The translations under genes and the position numbers were made by a program. From assembly GCF_008710145.1 (NCBI RefSeq), contig NZ_VYKL01000016.1, forward strand, positions 1 through 34,863: 34,863 nucleotides of DNA, written 5' to 3'. This document shows, one piece after another, positions 8,991-24,540 of the stretch. Each line of letters opens with the position of its first letter. Position 1 is the first letter of the stretch. Source of the DNA: Niallia endozanthoxylica (GTDB lineage: Bacteria; Bacillota; Bacilli; Bacillales; Cytobacillaceae). Below the pieces are notes generated by a model. The model was not told the DNA's origin. It ran no database searches and saw nothing but the letters and a program-made list of their open reading frames with translations.

Positions 8991-9172
8991 GAAAAGCGCA
9001 AGCGCCTTGGAAAGCAGAACGTCTACTAAAAGCCGCCACGCCCTGTGGCGAACGTAGACGTCAGCACATCCTATGCAAGTCCGACAAGCATAAGACACGC
9101 CTGAATAGAAGGCGTTCTTTGCCTTCAATTCAGGCGTGGCTAGACCAATCGGAACTAGGCGCTGGAACTAGC
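8987..9172. repeat. Multi-hairpin dispersed repeat, copy A
   Basis: This noncoding element of about 185 bp lies between aceB and camS. Terminal arms AGCGCC (9001-9006) and GGCGCT (9158-9163) enclose two strong hairpins. The first is ACGTCTAC (9019-9026) with GTAGACGT (9054-9061), with nested CGCCAC/GTGGCG. The second is CACGCCTGAAT (9096-9106) with ATTCAGGCGTG (9128-9138), with nested AAGGC/GCCTT. Positions 9015-9080 are 83% identical to 19812-19877, and the right end CTAGGCGCTGGAACTAG resembles 16122-16138. The end sequences are of a kind I recall as repeated in Bacillaceae genomes. No transposase is present. Confidence 0.75.
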
Positions 9173-9177
9173 CCAAG

Positions 9178-9209
9178 AAAAAAGATAGAGAAACGCTTGT
9201 CTCTCTATC
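9178..9209 (-). terminator. Terminator of the pcrB-pcrA-ligA-camS cluster
   Basis: On minus, GATAGAGA...TCTCTATC forms an 8-bp stem followed by six T residues (A-run 9178-9183 on plus), 10 bases after the camS stop codon. Confidence 0.9.
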
Positions 9210-9219
9210 CTATTAAGCA

Positions 9220-10389
9220 TTAATGATAAATATGAACAAATGGTTCCTTTTGATCGACTTCTTTCACAATTAACGCTTCTGGCCCATTTACAGAGGATAT
9301 ATTTACTTGAACGGAAATATAATCTGGAAAATGTTCCATTACTTTTCCTGTTACAAACTGCGTAAAGCCAATCCCTTCTGTTTTACCATAAAATTGAATG
9401 GGGATATCAATATTTAATTCCTGAAGATGTCCTCCTGCATAAAACGCCCTTCCAACAACACCGTTAAAGTTTGGAAAGTATGCCTCGACATCCTGTTTAA
9501 AATTAGAGAAGGAAGTAGCATCATCTCTATGCTGCTCTGTAGCTTCACTGGACGGAAATAAAACGTATTTCTCATCAATCGCTTTCCAGTCTCCTAATTG
9601 AGAGCTTCCTTTGCTAACATTTGAATACGTGAAAAAGCTGCCCGGCACGACAGAGGTTCTGCTCTCTTGCTGAAATAAGGCAATTGTAATCGGAACCTCT
9701 TTCAAGCCATCTATCTTTCGTAACCGTTTGATTACTTCTTCTGCTAACCTCTTACCTTCCTTTTCTAGTGTTTCCTGCGGAATTTTTGTATCAAATGTTG
9801 CCCCATATTGTTCTTTTTGGTAATAATGGATTGAATTTAACGCAAGTCCAATTACAACTCCGCCAAGACTGACTTTGCCATTATCCCCTTTTACTAAATA
9901 ATCATGCTCTAAAATATGAGCCAAATAAATCGGATTTTTTTCATTTCTTTCGGCAATACTCCCTTGTTCATCATCAAGCGGATTCAAGCCAATATTATCC
10001 GATTCCTTCATGTTCCTTGCTTTTAGCTGCTCCGGAGTAAACTTACGATTCAGCCATAATCTTACCCTTTCTGCCTTTAAGTATTGTCCTTCTTGAAACA
10101 AATACTTATCAGGGTCAAACGAATTCTGAGCTACTCTCATCAATCCTATCTCAAACTCATTAAGATCATATTTCGAATTCAAATTATTAACGACCAATCC
10201 GCGAGCCTCTGATGGTTTAAAAGGTAAAATCGTTCGATAATAATCATCAGAAATTTTATATTTAGGAATAATCGCTTTCTCATCTGATTCCTTCTGATCC
10301 TGTACAACCTCTTCTTGTTTTTGGAAATTGGGTGCACAGCTTGACAGCAATAAGACTGAAATGAGAGCTATACTTAAGACTTTCCTCAC
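9220..10389 (-). CDS. camS: CamS/YerH family lipoprotein
   Basis: A CamS-family (YerH-type) lipoprotein of about 389 residues. The N-terminus is a lipoprotein signal peptide: basic MRKV, a hydrophobic core, and the lipobox LSSC with the lipidated Cys, followed by a charged linker. In staphylococci and enterococci the signal peptide of CamS homologues is the source of the cAM373-type sex pheromone; the function of the mature protein in bacilli is not known. I prefer the GTG at 10389 because the upstream GTG at 10398 lies within the AGAGGTG ribosome binding site. It is 12 bases after ligA and is the last gene of the cluster. Confidence 0.85.
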   Translation of the reverse strand: MRKVLSIALISVLLLSSCAPNFQKQEEVVQDQKESDEKAIIPKYKISDDYYRTILPFKPSEARGLVVNNLNSKYDLNEFEIGLMRVAQNSFDPDKYLFQEGQYLKAERVRLWLNRKFTPEQLKARNMKESDNIGLNPLDDEQGSIAERNEKNPIYLAHILEHDYLVKGDNGKVSLGGVVIGLALNSIHYYQKEQYGATFDTKIPQETLEKEGKRLAEEVIKRLRKIDGLKEVPITIALFQQESRTSVVPGSFFTYSNVSKGSSQLGDWKAIDEKYVLFPSSEATEQHRDDATSFSNFKQDVEAYFPNFNGVVGRAFYAGGHLQELNIDIPIQFYGKTEGIGFTQFVTGKVMEHFPDYISVQVNISSVNGPEALIVKEVDQKEPFVHIYH

Positions 10390-10401
10390 GTATAACACCT
10401 C

Positions 10402-14651
<4,250 letters not shown>

Positions 14652-14719
14652 TATAATTATTCACCGCCAATCAAACATATGTTCTACATTATTTTACGCT
14701 TTGCAAGGCTATTATTCAA

Positions 14720-15409
14720 TCATTTTCCTTTTACGGCTTTAACCGTCTGCAAAGCTTCCTCAATATTTTCATAAAGACTATTTCCTACAACAACCACATC
14801 GGCCAAAGCGGCCATTTCACTTGCTTGTTCACGATTAGAAATACCTCCGCCATAAAACAAAAGTGTATTTTCTAACGCATTTTTTACTTCTTTAACTACA
14901 TCCTTTTCACCGTATGTACCGCTATACTCCAAATAAAAGACAGGCAGATGGAACATCCTCTCGGCCATCATCGCATAGGCGGCCACATCCTCCTTAGATA
15001 AATCAGTATTTGCCTCCGTTAGCTGGGCTGCTTTACAGTCTTTATTTAAAATGCAATATCCAAGAAAAGAAAATTCATCCCAGTTCATTATTTCTCCATA
15101 TTCTTTAATAGCCTGTTGATGAAGACCTGTAATCCATTTAGGGTTGCTGCTATTTAAAACCGTCGGGATAAAATAAAGGTCAAATCCAGGTGTAATTGTT
15201 TCAATTGAAGAAATTTCTAATACGCATGGGACTGTGTAACGACGGACTCGAGCCATCAAATCTAACACATTTTCGAGTGTGACTCCATCAGTACCGCCAA
15301 CAATGATTGCATCTGTTCCTGATTCACATATCCTTTCCAGATGCTCATCTGAAATTGATTTATTGGGATCAAGTTTAAAAACATGTCTCCACTCACGCAC
15401 ATCATACAT
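14720..15409 (-). CDS. pcrB: Heptaprenylglyceryl phosphate synthase (PcrB)
   Basis: PcrB is a TIM-barrel prenyltransferase of the GGGP synthase family. In bacilli it joins heptaprenyl diphosphate to sn-glycerol 1-phosphate, giving an archaea-like ether lipid precursor. Family motifs are [14 protein letters not shown] near the N-terminus, [12 protein letters not shown] (phosphate binding) and [14 protein letters not shown] near the C-terminus. I prefer the ATG at 15409 ([15 protein letters not shown], 229 residues). The ATG at 15424 lies in the GGAGGAAG ribosome binding site that is 8 bases from the chosen start. It begins the pcrB-pcrA-ligA-camS cluster, the same order as in B. subtilis. Confidence 0.95.
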   Translation of the reverse strand: MYDVREWRHVFKLDPNKSISDEHLERICESGTDAIIVGGTDGVTLENVLDLMARVRRYTVPCVLEISSIETITPGFDLYFIPTVLNSSNPKWITGLHQQAIKEYGEIMNWDEFSFLGYCILNKDCKAAQLTEANTDLSKEDVAAYAMMAERMFHLPVFYLEYSGTYGEKDVVKEVKNALENTLLFYGGGISNREQASEMAALADVVVVGNSLYENIEEALQTVKAVKGK

Positions 15410-15443
15410 GCAAACTTCCTCCATTCCATGTTTACATTACATC

Positions 15444-15472
15444 ATTATAGCATTAGAGAAATTAAATGAAAA
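15444..15472 (-). promoter_or_regulatory. Promoter of the pcrB cluster
   Basis: On minus, a perfect TATAAT (15449-15444) with an extended TGC just upstream, and TTTTCA (15472-15467) 17 bases away. The start site would be near 15437, about 28 bases before the preferred pcrB ATG. Confidence 0.65.
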
Positions 15473-15594
15473 AAGAAATTAGGCCTTGTCATGTCAGACA
15501 TATGCAAATTAAAAAGCAGCAGGAACTTGACCAGCCTGAGGCTTCAATTAGATACACCTGAGTAGAAAGCATGGCTAAAATCAGGAACATAAGC

Positions 15595-16098
15595 TAATGC
15601 CCATTGAGTAGAATGCAACCGTGAGCATTATGAACGTTCTTTGATGCCCGTTTAGCAGAGAATAACCGTACAACGGGCATTAGCATCGCTGTTTGATGCT
15701 CGTTTCGCAGAGTGCAACCGTACAACGGGCATTAGCATCGCTGTTTAATGCCCCTTCACCAGAGTACAACCGCATAACGGGCATTAGCATCACTTTTTAA
15801 TGCCCCTTCACCAGAGTACAACCTCACAACGGGCATTAGTAACACTTTTTAATGCCCCTTCACTAGAGTACAACCTCACAACGGGCATTAGCATCACTTT
15901 TTAATGCCCATTCACCAGAGTACAACCTCACAACGGGCATTAGCAACACTCTTTAATGCCCCTTCACCAAAGTGCAACCGTACAACGGGCATTAGCATCA
16001 CTTTTTAATGCCCATTCACCAGAGTACAACCGCATAACGGGCATTAGCATCGCTGTTTAATGCCCCTTCACCAGAGTATAACCGCATAACGGGCATTA
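15595..16098. repeat. Ten-unit tandem array, exact 52-bp period, each unit a hairpin
   Basis: GGGCATTA (first copy GAGCATTA) recurs at 15623, 15675, 15727, 15779, 15831, 15883, 15935, 15987, 16039 and 16091, exactly 52 bp apart. Each is preceded by TAATGCCC (variants TGATGCCC, TGATGCTC), which pairs with it over 8 bp across a 25-base loop; the first unit's loop is 20 bases. Between hairpins is an 11-base linker of the type GCATCACTTTT. Later units differ from each other at only a few positions, mostly in the loop and linker. 52 is not a multiple of 3, so the array does not encode a repeat protein. It lies between the yerC terminator and the pcrB promoter. Confidence 0.95.
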
Positions 16099-16104
16099 GC
16101 AACG

Positions 16105-16140
16105 CAGACCACCTTATGAGACTAGACGCTGGAGCTGGAT
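16105..16140. repeat. Repeat-element end next to the 52-bp array
   Basis: CTAGACGCTGGAGCTGG (16122-16138) matches 14 of 17 bases of the right end of the hairpin repeat at 9155-9171 (CTAGGCGCTGGAACTAG). The matching left end was not found to the left of the array, so either that end has decayed or only the right end is related. Confidence 0.5.
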
Positions 16141-16144
16141 TGCA

Positions 16145-16177
16145 CAAAAAAACCGATGGGGATTTCCATCGGTTTTT
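16145..16177 (-). terminator. Terminator of yerA-yerB-yerC
   Basis: On minus, AAAAACCGATGG and CCATCGGTTTTT form a 12-bp stem around a 6-base loop with T residues beyond (A-run 16146-16152 on plus), 7 bases after the yerC stop. T residues also follow on plus, so it may work in both directions. Confidence 0.9.
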
Positions 16178-16184
16178 CCGCGAA

Positions 16185-16499
16185 TTATTCTTCTGTTACA
16201 ACTGGCTGATCTTCTTTAATTCGTTCTAGTGCCATTTCGTAAGCATCATTTCCATAGTTCAAACAGCGTTTTACTCGAGAAATGGTAGCTGTACTTGCAC
16301 CTGTCTCTGTTTCGATTATATGATACGTTTTGCCTTCACGAAGCATTCTCGCAACTTCTAAACGTTGGGCTAATGACTGAATTTCATTTACTGTGCAAAG
16401 ATCATCAAAAAATCGATAACATTCTTCTAAATCATTTAATGACAGAACAGCATTAAATAACTGATCTAGTTCTTTTCCTCTTAGCTTTTCAATTTGCAT
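16185..16499 (-). CDS. yerC: YerC/YecD family TrpR-like DNA-binding protein
   Basis: This 104-residue protein belongs to the TrpR-related YerC/YecD family. A TrpR-type helix-turn-helix spans about residues 36-80: EIQSLAQRLEVARMLREGKT, then the recognition part GASTATISRVKRCLNYG. It is presumably a dimeric transcription regulator; its ligand and targets are not established from sequence. The ATG at 16499 has AAAGGAG upstream. It lies 38 bases after yerB and ends at a strong terminator, so it is probably the last gene of a yerA-yerB-yerC unit, as in B. subtilis. Confidence 0.9.
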   Translation of the reverse strand: MQIEKLRGKELDQLFNAVLSLNDLEECYRFFDDLCTVNEIQSLAQRLEVARMLREGKTYHIIETETGASTATISRVKRCLNYGNDAYEMALERIKEDQPVVTEE

Positions 16500-16537
16500 T
16501 AAGATTACTCCTTTATTTTCACTACAAAAATGACCAT

Positions 16538-17587
16538 TTACTCAAAAGATATAAGCTGCTCAAGGCCAGGGTCAGTCGGTATTACATTAATCCAAGTTTT
16601 CCCTGGAACAAGCCCAACGGCTTCACCGTTTGCATACGGTACAATCCTGCCGTCAACATTTTTCCATTCCACTTCTATCTTCTGCCCTTTTTGCAATAAA
16701 TAAGCTCTTCCACCACTTGTTAAATCAATATCACGCAACCCGACAGTGCTGTCAATGATTCTATGCTTCATTTCAACAATGAACACATTATCAACCAATA
16801 CTGGCTCTTGCGTGTCATAGTCAATCGTTTGTTCTCCATTTGAAAAACGCTTATATTTCTTTAACTGGGTGTCATATTCAAATGTTGAGCTAAAGGTTTT
16901 ATCAAAATAGGAGATTGAGACTTTCTCGGCTTCATCACCAGTTAAAGCACTCACTTCATCCTCTGTTAAGAATACCAGTGGTTTAGGAGCATTCTCCATC
17001 TCGTAGTTGTTTTGCTCCGCACCTTTCAATATATTCTTAAAAGAGATATAGGAGTTATGCGGCGCATCACGGAAGCTTTCCCGTTCAAATAAGGTTCCAT
17101 CATAGTATAGACCATTTAAGTGATCGATATATCCTCGATCAAGTAAATCTTTGGCACCTGAGCTGTTGCCGTGGGCAATATAAAGACTATCATAGCCTTT
17201 AGCCAGTTCAATATAGTATTCACGAGCACTTCTAACAGATCCAATGATATCAGGCTGTTCACTCTGGAAAATGGCTAGAAACCGCGTTACATTTCCTTCT
17301 GCCAGGATTTCGTAGACGATATCCGCTTTATAAAGTCCTGACTGTGGTCTTGACTTTGGATGGTTATTAACCATAACGGCTATAGCTCTTCCATCAACAG
17401 TTTCGGCACTTCCGATGCCAGTCAACGGAAAATGATATGGCAGTTCTCGCGGTATTACTTCTTCATTAACCTCTTCCTGATTTGGTTCTGACACCTCTTC
17501 ATTCTCTCCAACAGCCTGTTCTTTCGGACTGCAGCCTGCTAGAATGAAGAAGGTAACGGCTGTAATGGTTAAGAACCTTTTCCACAT
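16538..17587 (-). CDS. yerB: YerB family lipoprotein (DUF3048)
   Basis: A secreted lipoprotein of about 349 residues. The signal peptide MWKRFLTITAVTFFILAGC ends in a lipobox LAGC and is followed by an acidic Glu-rich linker. Two DUF3048 domains follow: the N-terminal one begins around PLTGIGSAETVDGRAIAVMVNN and the C-terminal one ends with GKTWINVIPTDPG. Function is unknown. The ATG at 17587 is preferred over the GTG at 17596, because GGGGTG, the only nearby ribosome binding site, overlaps that GTG and is 8 bases from the ATG. It is 42 bases after yerA. Confidence 0.88.
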   Translation of the reverse strand: MWKRFLTITAVTFFILAGCSPKEQAVGENEEVSEPNQEEVNEEVIPRELPYHFPLTGIGSAETVDGRAIAVMVNNHPKSRPQSGLYKADIVYEILAEGNVTRFLAIFQSEQPDIIGSVRSAREYYIELAKGYDSLYIAHGNSSGAKDLLDRGYIDHLNGLYYDGTLFERESFRDAPHNSYISFKNILKGAEQNNYEMENAPKPLVFLTEDEVSALTGDEAEKVSISYFDKTFSSTFEYDTQLKKYKRFSNGEQTIDYDTQEPVLVDNVFIVEMKHRIIDSTVGLRDIDLTSGGRAYLLQKGQKIEVEWKNVDGRIVPYANGEAVGLVPGKTWINVIPTDPGLEQLISFE

Positions 17588-17629
17588 ATAGAACACACCC
17601 CGTTCATTGTTCTATTTTACTTTTATATT

Positions 17630-19375
17630 TTAACGCATTATTGTTGGAAAGAGTACCATTTTCTTCTTTACTTCATACATTCCTACTGGGGTTATACGAA
17701 TATATGGTAAATGGGTTGCTGAGAAAAATAATAAGGTTTGAAATGGATCAGCATAACGATAGCCCTTTTTCTGCATATAAGCAACAAAATCCTTTTGTTC
17801 CGTTAACAGTTCCTCAACTGGCTTTCTAGACATCAATCCTCTTAATGGCAGTGAAATTTCTTTTGCTATTTCTCCATTTTCAGCAATGACAATCCCGCCG
17901 CCAATTTCCTTCATTCGCTCAAAAGCCTTTATCATATCACGTTTATTTTTTCCAATTAGAATAATATCCCCCGTGTGTGTAAAACTGCTTGCCAAGCCTG
18001 AAAGATTTTCCGCAAAGCCTTTCACAACCGTATTAATTCTCCATTGCCCATTCCGGTCAACAAACATAAAGAAGCATTCATCCTTACTATTGTTTAAGTT
18101 CTCACCGGATACATCAATAGAAAGTGAATAAGGTTTCGTAATAACGGCATTTTCCATCGCAATTCCAACCGGCATGGAAAACTGAAGATCTTCCATTGAT
18201 AATTCCCAATCTAACTGTAAAGGTAACAAGTCAAATTCGTCTGCTGATGAAATTTTATATCCCTCTCTATTAATAACCCCATTACGCTTTACCCATTGTC
18301 CTTTGGCTAAAACAGATACAGGGGTAGGGTTGTTCTCATCCGTTAAGAAGTTGATATTGGCAATCCTGCCTGTTGCAATGTTGCCATGCAAATAGTCAAT
18401 ATTGTAGTGTCTCGCAACATTAATGGTTGCCATATTATAGGCATCAATGACCGGAACACCTTTATCAATCGCTATTTTAATCATATTATCTATAATTCCC
18501 TGTTCATAAAAATCAGCCGAGGAACCATCTGTCGTTAACATGAATTTATCATAGACATTAATCCCAAGTTCATGGATTTCATCCAAGAGCTTCGGTAAAT
18601 CCGGGCGAATACTTGAATACCTTAATGATACGGTGTATCCCTGCATGAGCCTATCATATACCTCTTCTCCATTGATGGCCTCATGATCGCTGTCTGCCCC
18701 CAACAGAACCATTTTCGCTAACGTTTTTTCAGAAGCCCCGGGAAAATGCCCTTCAATTTTCTTTCTCATTCGTTTGGCTTCTTGAATCCAATGAAGCATC
18801 ATATCATCGCCGTCAAGCAATTTCGGCCAACCCGTTAATTCGCCTCCTTGCAGGACAGCATCATGCTCAAGCCAAGATTTTACATGACTATGAGAAAATA
18901 TTACTTCCTCATCTTTAATCTCTGTTTCAGAATCAAAACGACTCCACCAATACATCGTGGAAGGAATCTGCCTCATGTCTCTCAAAAAGGTAAACGCTTT
19001 CTTTTTATCGAGCTGTAAAAATAACAGTAGGTTGTCATTAATCATCGTTGTTGTTCCAAACTGGGATGCATATGCGGCCAGTGAAAGGGGATTATATAAA
19101 CGAAATGGATGTGTATGCGGCTCAATATAACCTGGTACTAGTGTTAAATTTGTACAGTCAACCACTTCACAGCCTTTCATGTTTTGCGGCAAACTGTTTC
19201 CAACATAAATAATTCGATCATCATAAATCCAAATGTTTGCTGTCATCCATTTACGAAATGATTGATTTAAGTAACGAGCATTTTTTAAAAGTATGGTCGG
19301 GGCAAGATTACCATCCATAACTGCAACATGTTCTCGTAAATGTTTAGTTTTCCATCGGTAGCGTTGTTCAAGCAT
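17630..19375 (-). CDS. yerA: YerA family adenine deaminase-like amidohydrolase
   Basis: A 581-residue metal-dependent amidohydrolase of the adenine deaminase family (YerA branch). By homology it would convert adenine to hypoxanthine and ammonia, but the substrate of YerA proteins is less certain than that of AdeC. The metal-binding motif is PGYIEPHTHPFR, with His87 and His89. The C-terminal adenine deaminase domain carries GGGIVIAENGEIAKEISLPLRGLMS. The ATG at 19375 follows AAAGGAGGGG. It lies just beyond the purine operon on the same strand, fitting a role in purine salvage, but I saw no PurBox in its leader. Confidence 0.85.
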   Translation of the reverse strand: MLEQRYRWKTKHLREHVAVMDGNLAPTILLKNARYLNQSFRKWMTANIWIYDDRIIYVGNSLPQNMKGCEVVDCTNLTLVPGYIEPHTHPFRLYNPLSLAAYASQFGTTTMINDNLLLFLQLDKKKAFTFLRDMRQIPSTMYWWSRFDSETEIKDEEVIFSHSHVKSWLEHDAVLQGGELTGWPKLLDGDDMMLHWIQEAKRMRKKIEGHFPGASEKTLAKMVLLGADSDHEAINGEEVYDRLMQGYTVSLRYSSIRPDLPKLLDEIHELGINVYDKFMLTTDGSSADFYEQGIIDNMIKIAIDKGVPVIDAYNMATINVARHYNIDYLHGNIATGRIANINFLTDENNPTPVSVLAKGQWVKRNGVINREGYKISSADEFDLLPLQLDWELSMEDLQFSMPVGIAMENAVITKPYSLSIDVSGENLNNSKDECFFMFVDRNGQWRINTVVKGFAENLSGLASSFTHTGDIILIGKNKRDMIKAFERMKEIGGGIVIAENGEIAKEISLPLRGLMSRKPVEELLTEQKDFVAYMQKKGYRYADPFQTLLFFSATHLPYIRITPVGMYEVKKKMVLFPTIMR

Positions 19376-19399
19376 GTTACGCCCCTCCTTTATCAGTAA

Positions 19400-19417
19400 A
19401 AATGTAAGCCTTTACAT
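19400..19417. promoter_or_regulatory. Short dyad in the yerA leader
   Basis: ATGTAA-GCCT-TTACAT is a 16-bp inverted repeat a few bases upstream of the yerA ribosome binding site, in the divergent region with the DUF2892 gene. It could be an operator or a small hairpin hindering translation. Without other copies no regulator can be named. Confidence 0.3.
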
Positions 19418-19514
19418 GATGTTTATAATTCATACTAACATATTTTATAGTTTAGCGCACTAAAGTTGCATGTAAAAATACTGTAAATTTATTCATTAAG
19501 AAAGGAATATGAAC

Positions 19515-19796
19515 ATGATAAAAGTAGAAAAGAATATTGGGATTCTTAATGCATTAATTAGGATTACAGCTGGTCTCACTCTTTTAGCCTGGTGTACAGC
19601 AAAGCTTTCTAAAAGACCCTACTGCAACTCCTATATATGGTTGTCCATATGCGGTGCAATGAAAGTGGCTGAGGGAATTGTTCGATTTTGTCCGATCACA
19701 GCAATGATTCAGAACGAACAAGTTACTAACCTGTTACAAGAGGGTTCGGAGCAGAATGAAACCCAATCATCATTTGATGAAACAGTCCCATCTTAA
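19515..19796 (+). CDS. Small membrane protein, DUF2892/YgaP-TM type
   Basis: A 93-residue protein with two hydrophobic segments (about residues 9-28 and 40-56) separated by a short basic loop, and a polar acidic C-terminal tail. The opening KNIGILNALIRITAGL and later CGAMKVAEGIVRFCP match DUF2892, the membrane part of YgaP-like proteins, which often ends in a Cys-Pro. Function is unknown. I prefer the ATG at 19515, which is 8 bases from AAAGGA; the ATG at 19509 is only 2-3 bases from it. It is divergent from yerA and the only plus-strand gene in the interior of the window. Confidence 0.8.
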   Translation: MIKVEKNIGILNALIRITAGLTLLAWCTAKLSKRPYCNSYIWLSICGAMKVAEGIVRFCPITAMIQNEQVTNLLQEGSEQNETQSSFDETVPS

Positions 19797-19802
19797 TAAA
19801 GC

Positions 19803-19880
19803 TAAGAAAAGCGGAACGTCTACTAAATGCCTCCACGTCCTGGGGCAAATGCAGACGCCAGCATATCCTGTGCAAGTAAG
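19803..19880. repeat. Dispersed hairpin repeat, copy B (degenerate)
   Basis: Positions 19812-19877 align without gaps to 9015-9080 with 55 of 66 identical bases. Both copies are introduced by TAAGAAAAGCG, but here the following 16 or so bases (AGCGCC arm) are missing, as is the second large hairpin. The first hairpin has decayed through substitutions (GTAGAC became GCAGAC). It begins just after the DUF2892 stop codon. Confidence 0.75.
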
Positions 19881-19881
19881 G

Positions 19882-19917
19882 AAAGGATGGTTAGCCAAAA
19901 GGCTTGCCATCCTTTTT
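19882..19917. terminator. Bidirectional hairpin between the DUF2892 gene and purD
   Basis: AAAGGATGG (19882-19890) pairs with CCATCCTTT (19907-19915), with inner GCC/GGC pairing around an AAAA loop. On plus it is followed by five T residues; on minus it is followed by TTTCCTT, a weaker tract. It lies 18 bases after the purD stop and is the only terminator candidate for the pur operon. Confidence 0.75.
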
Positions 19918-19934
19918 GAGTTTCTATCATTTCC

Positions 19935-22768
<2,834 letters not shown>

Positions 22769-22851
22769 GATCAGTCTCCCCTCAGTGATATACACACTCA
22801 TTCATTTTGGTAACAAATGCTCATTATCTCGCTCTATTAAAGCAGTTTCCC

Positions 22852-23433
22852 TTACACAGAAGTATTCTGACTGTGAAATAATCTTTGTAATACAGCTGGG
22901 TAAAGTTTGTGTTCAATTGCATGAATTTTTTCTTCCAGCATTTCCTTTGTATCACCTTCGTCAATGACAACTTCCTGTTGGTCGATTACCGGTCCTGTAT
23001 CCATTCCCTCATCTACAAAGTGAACGGTTACCCCTGTCTTTTTTGCTTTTGCAGCTAAAGCCTGTCCAATCGCATCTTTCCCTTGGAAGGCAGGAAGAAG
23101 TGAAGGATGAATATTCACGATTCTTCCTTTGTATGCGTTCAATAATGTATGCCCGATTAATCTCATATAACCAGCCAGAACAATGAATTCAATCCCCTGT
23201 TCATGAAGCTTCTGCAGGATTTCCTCTTCATAGCCGGCCTTATTCTCATAATCCTTTGCCGTAAAAACAAAGGATGGAATATTTTCCGTTTCTGCCCGTT
23301 TAATACACATCGCACCTTTGCGATCACAAACCAACAAACCAATTTGTGCCTCTAGTTTCCCGTCTTTTATTGCATCATTTATGGCTTGAAAATTTGTGCC
23401 GCTCCCGGAAGCAAACACAGCAATCTTTTTCAT
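22852..23433 (-). CDS. purN: Phosphoribosylglycinamide formyltransferase
   Basis: It transfers the formyl group of 10-formyl-THF to GAR, giving FGAR. Its 193 residues show the GART family features: KKIAVFASGSGTNFQAI at the N-terminus (phosphate loop), FIVLAGYMRLIG, the catalytic NIHPSLLPAFQGKDA, and VHFVDEGMDTGPVIDQ. The ATG at 23433 follows GGAGGAAAG. It is 51 bases after purM. This is the folate-dependent enzyme; the formate-dependent PurT is not encoded in this window. Confidence 0.98.
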   Translation of the reverse strand: MKKIAVFASGSGTNFQAINDAIKDGKLEAQIGLLVCDRKGAMCIKRAETENIPSFVFTAKDYENKAGYEEEILQKLHEQGIEFIVLAGYMRLIGHTLLNAYKGRIVNIHPSLLPAFQGKDAIGQALAAKAKKTGVTVHFVDEGMDTGPVIDQQEVVIDEGDTKEMLEEKIHAIEHKLYPAVLQRLFHSQNTSV

Positions 23434-23484
23434 GAACTTTCCTCCGAATTTCCGAATAAACGGGCTGTTTTGGTTGATGGAAGC

Positions 23485-24516
23485 TTATTTTAACTTCATT
23501 TCAATTCCCGGTTTATTTGTAACAACCCCAATAGGATATGCCTTTTCACCAGCTTGATTGAAAAACTCTACTACATCTGCAGCGTCTTTCTCATCCACAG
23601 CGATAACCATTCCTGTTCCCATATTAAAAATATTGTACATTTCTTTTCTATCCAGCTCACCAATTGATTCCATTAGTGTAAAAACAGGAGGGACATGCCA
23701 ATTTTCTTCATTTAATTCCGCACCAAGGTCTTCAGGAAGCATCCGTGGGATATTTTCAATAAAGCCGCCGCCTGTGATATGGGCAAGGCCTTTTAAATTA
23801 AATTTCTCAAGTGCAGCCAGGATTGGCTTTACATAAATTTTTGTTGGACGAAGCAATTCTTCACCTAATGTACAGCCGAGCTCCTCGACATGATTATTTA
23901 AATCCATTCCAGCTTGTTGTAAGAACAACTTTCGTACAAGGGAATATCCATTACTATGAATACCACTTGAAGCTAAACCAATTAAGATATCACCTTGCTT
24001 GATTTCTTTACCAGAGATAATCTTGCTTTTTTCACATGCCCCAACTGCAAATCCAGCAAGGTCATATTCCTCTTCACTGTACATTCCAGGCATTTCTGCT
24101 GTTTCGCCGCCAACAAGTGCACAGCCTGCTTGTTCACAACCATCGGCAATTCCTTTAACAATTGCCTCAATCTTTGCCGGTTCTGCTTTACCGCAAGCAA
24201 TATAATCAAGGAAATAAATTGGCTCTGCACCTTGTACCACAATATCATTCACACACATGGCAACAGCATCAATGCCGATTGTGTCATGACGATCCATCAT
24301 GAAAGCAAGCATTAATTTCGTTCCAACACCATCCGTACCAGAAACTAATACAGGCTCCTTTAAATTTAATGTGGACAAATCAAACATTCCGCCAAATCCG
24401 CCTAACCCGCCAAGTACGCCGGGTCTCATTGTCTTTTGCACATGCTTTTTCATTCTTGAAACGGCCTCATACCCTGCTTCAATATTTACACCTGCTTGTT
24501 CATATGCTTTTGCCAT
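23485..24516 (-). CDS. purM: Phosphoribosylformylglycinamidine cyclo-ligase (AIR synthetase)
   Basis: It closes the imidazole ring, converting FGAM to AIR with ATP. It is a PurM/PurL-superfamily enzyme of about 343 residues, with [30 protein letters not shown] and the [14 protein letters not shown] segment. I choose the ATG at 24516 ([10 protein letters not shown]); the ATG at 24531 is part of the GGGGGAT ribosome binding site and would add 5 residues. Unlike the other junctions in this operon, about 180 bp separate it from purF, mostly an inverted-repeat insert. Confidence 0.97.
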   Translation of the reverse strand: MAKAYEQAGVNIEAGYEAVSRMKKHVQKTMRPGVLGGLGGFGGMFDLSTLNLKEPVLVSGTDGVGTKLMLAFMMDRHDTIGIDAVAMCVNDIVVQGAEPIYFLDYIACGKAEPAKIEAIVKGIADGCEQAGCALVGGETAEMPGMYSEEEYDLAGFAVGACEKSKIISGKEIKQGDILIGLASSGIHSNGYSLVRKLFLQQAGMDLNNHVEELGCTLGEELLRPTKIYVKPILAALEKFNLKGLAHITGGGFIENIPRMLPEDLGAELNEENWHVPPVFTLMESIGELDRKEMYNIFNMGTGMVIAVDEKDAADVVEFFNQAGEKAYPIGVVTNKPGIEMKLK

Positions 24517-24540
24517 ATTGAGATCCCCCATTTATCATAG

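Noticed and set aside
15595..16098. CRISPR array
   Set aside because: The whole 52-bp unit is conserved, including the loop and linker; there are no unique spacers and no cas genes nearby.
15595..16098. Coding region for a repeat protein
   Set aside because: A 52-bp period shifts frame in every unit, and no open frame spans the array on either strand.
23995..24315. Plus-strand open frame of about 106 codons opposite purM
   Set aside because: It is a shadow of the conserved purM frame, lacks a ribosome binding site, and encodes no recognisable domain. The same applies to the other antisense frames opposite gatA, aceB, ligA, purH and purL.
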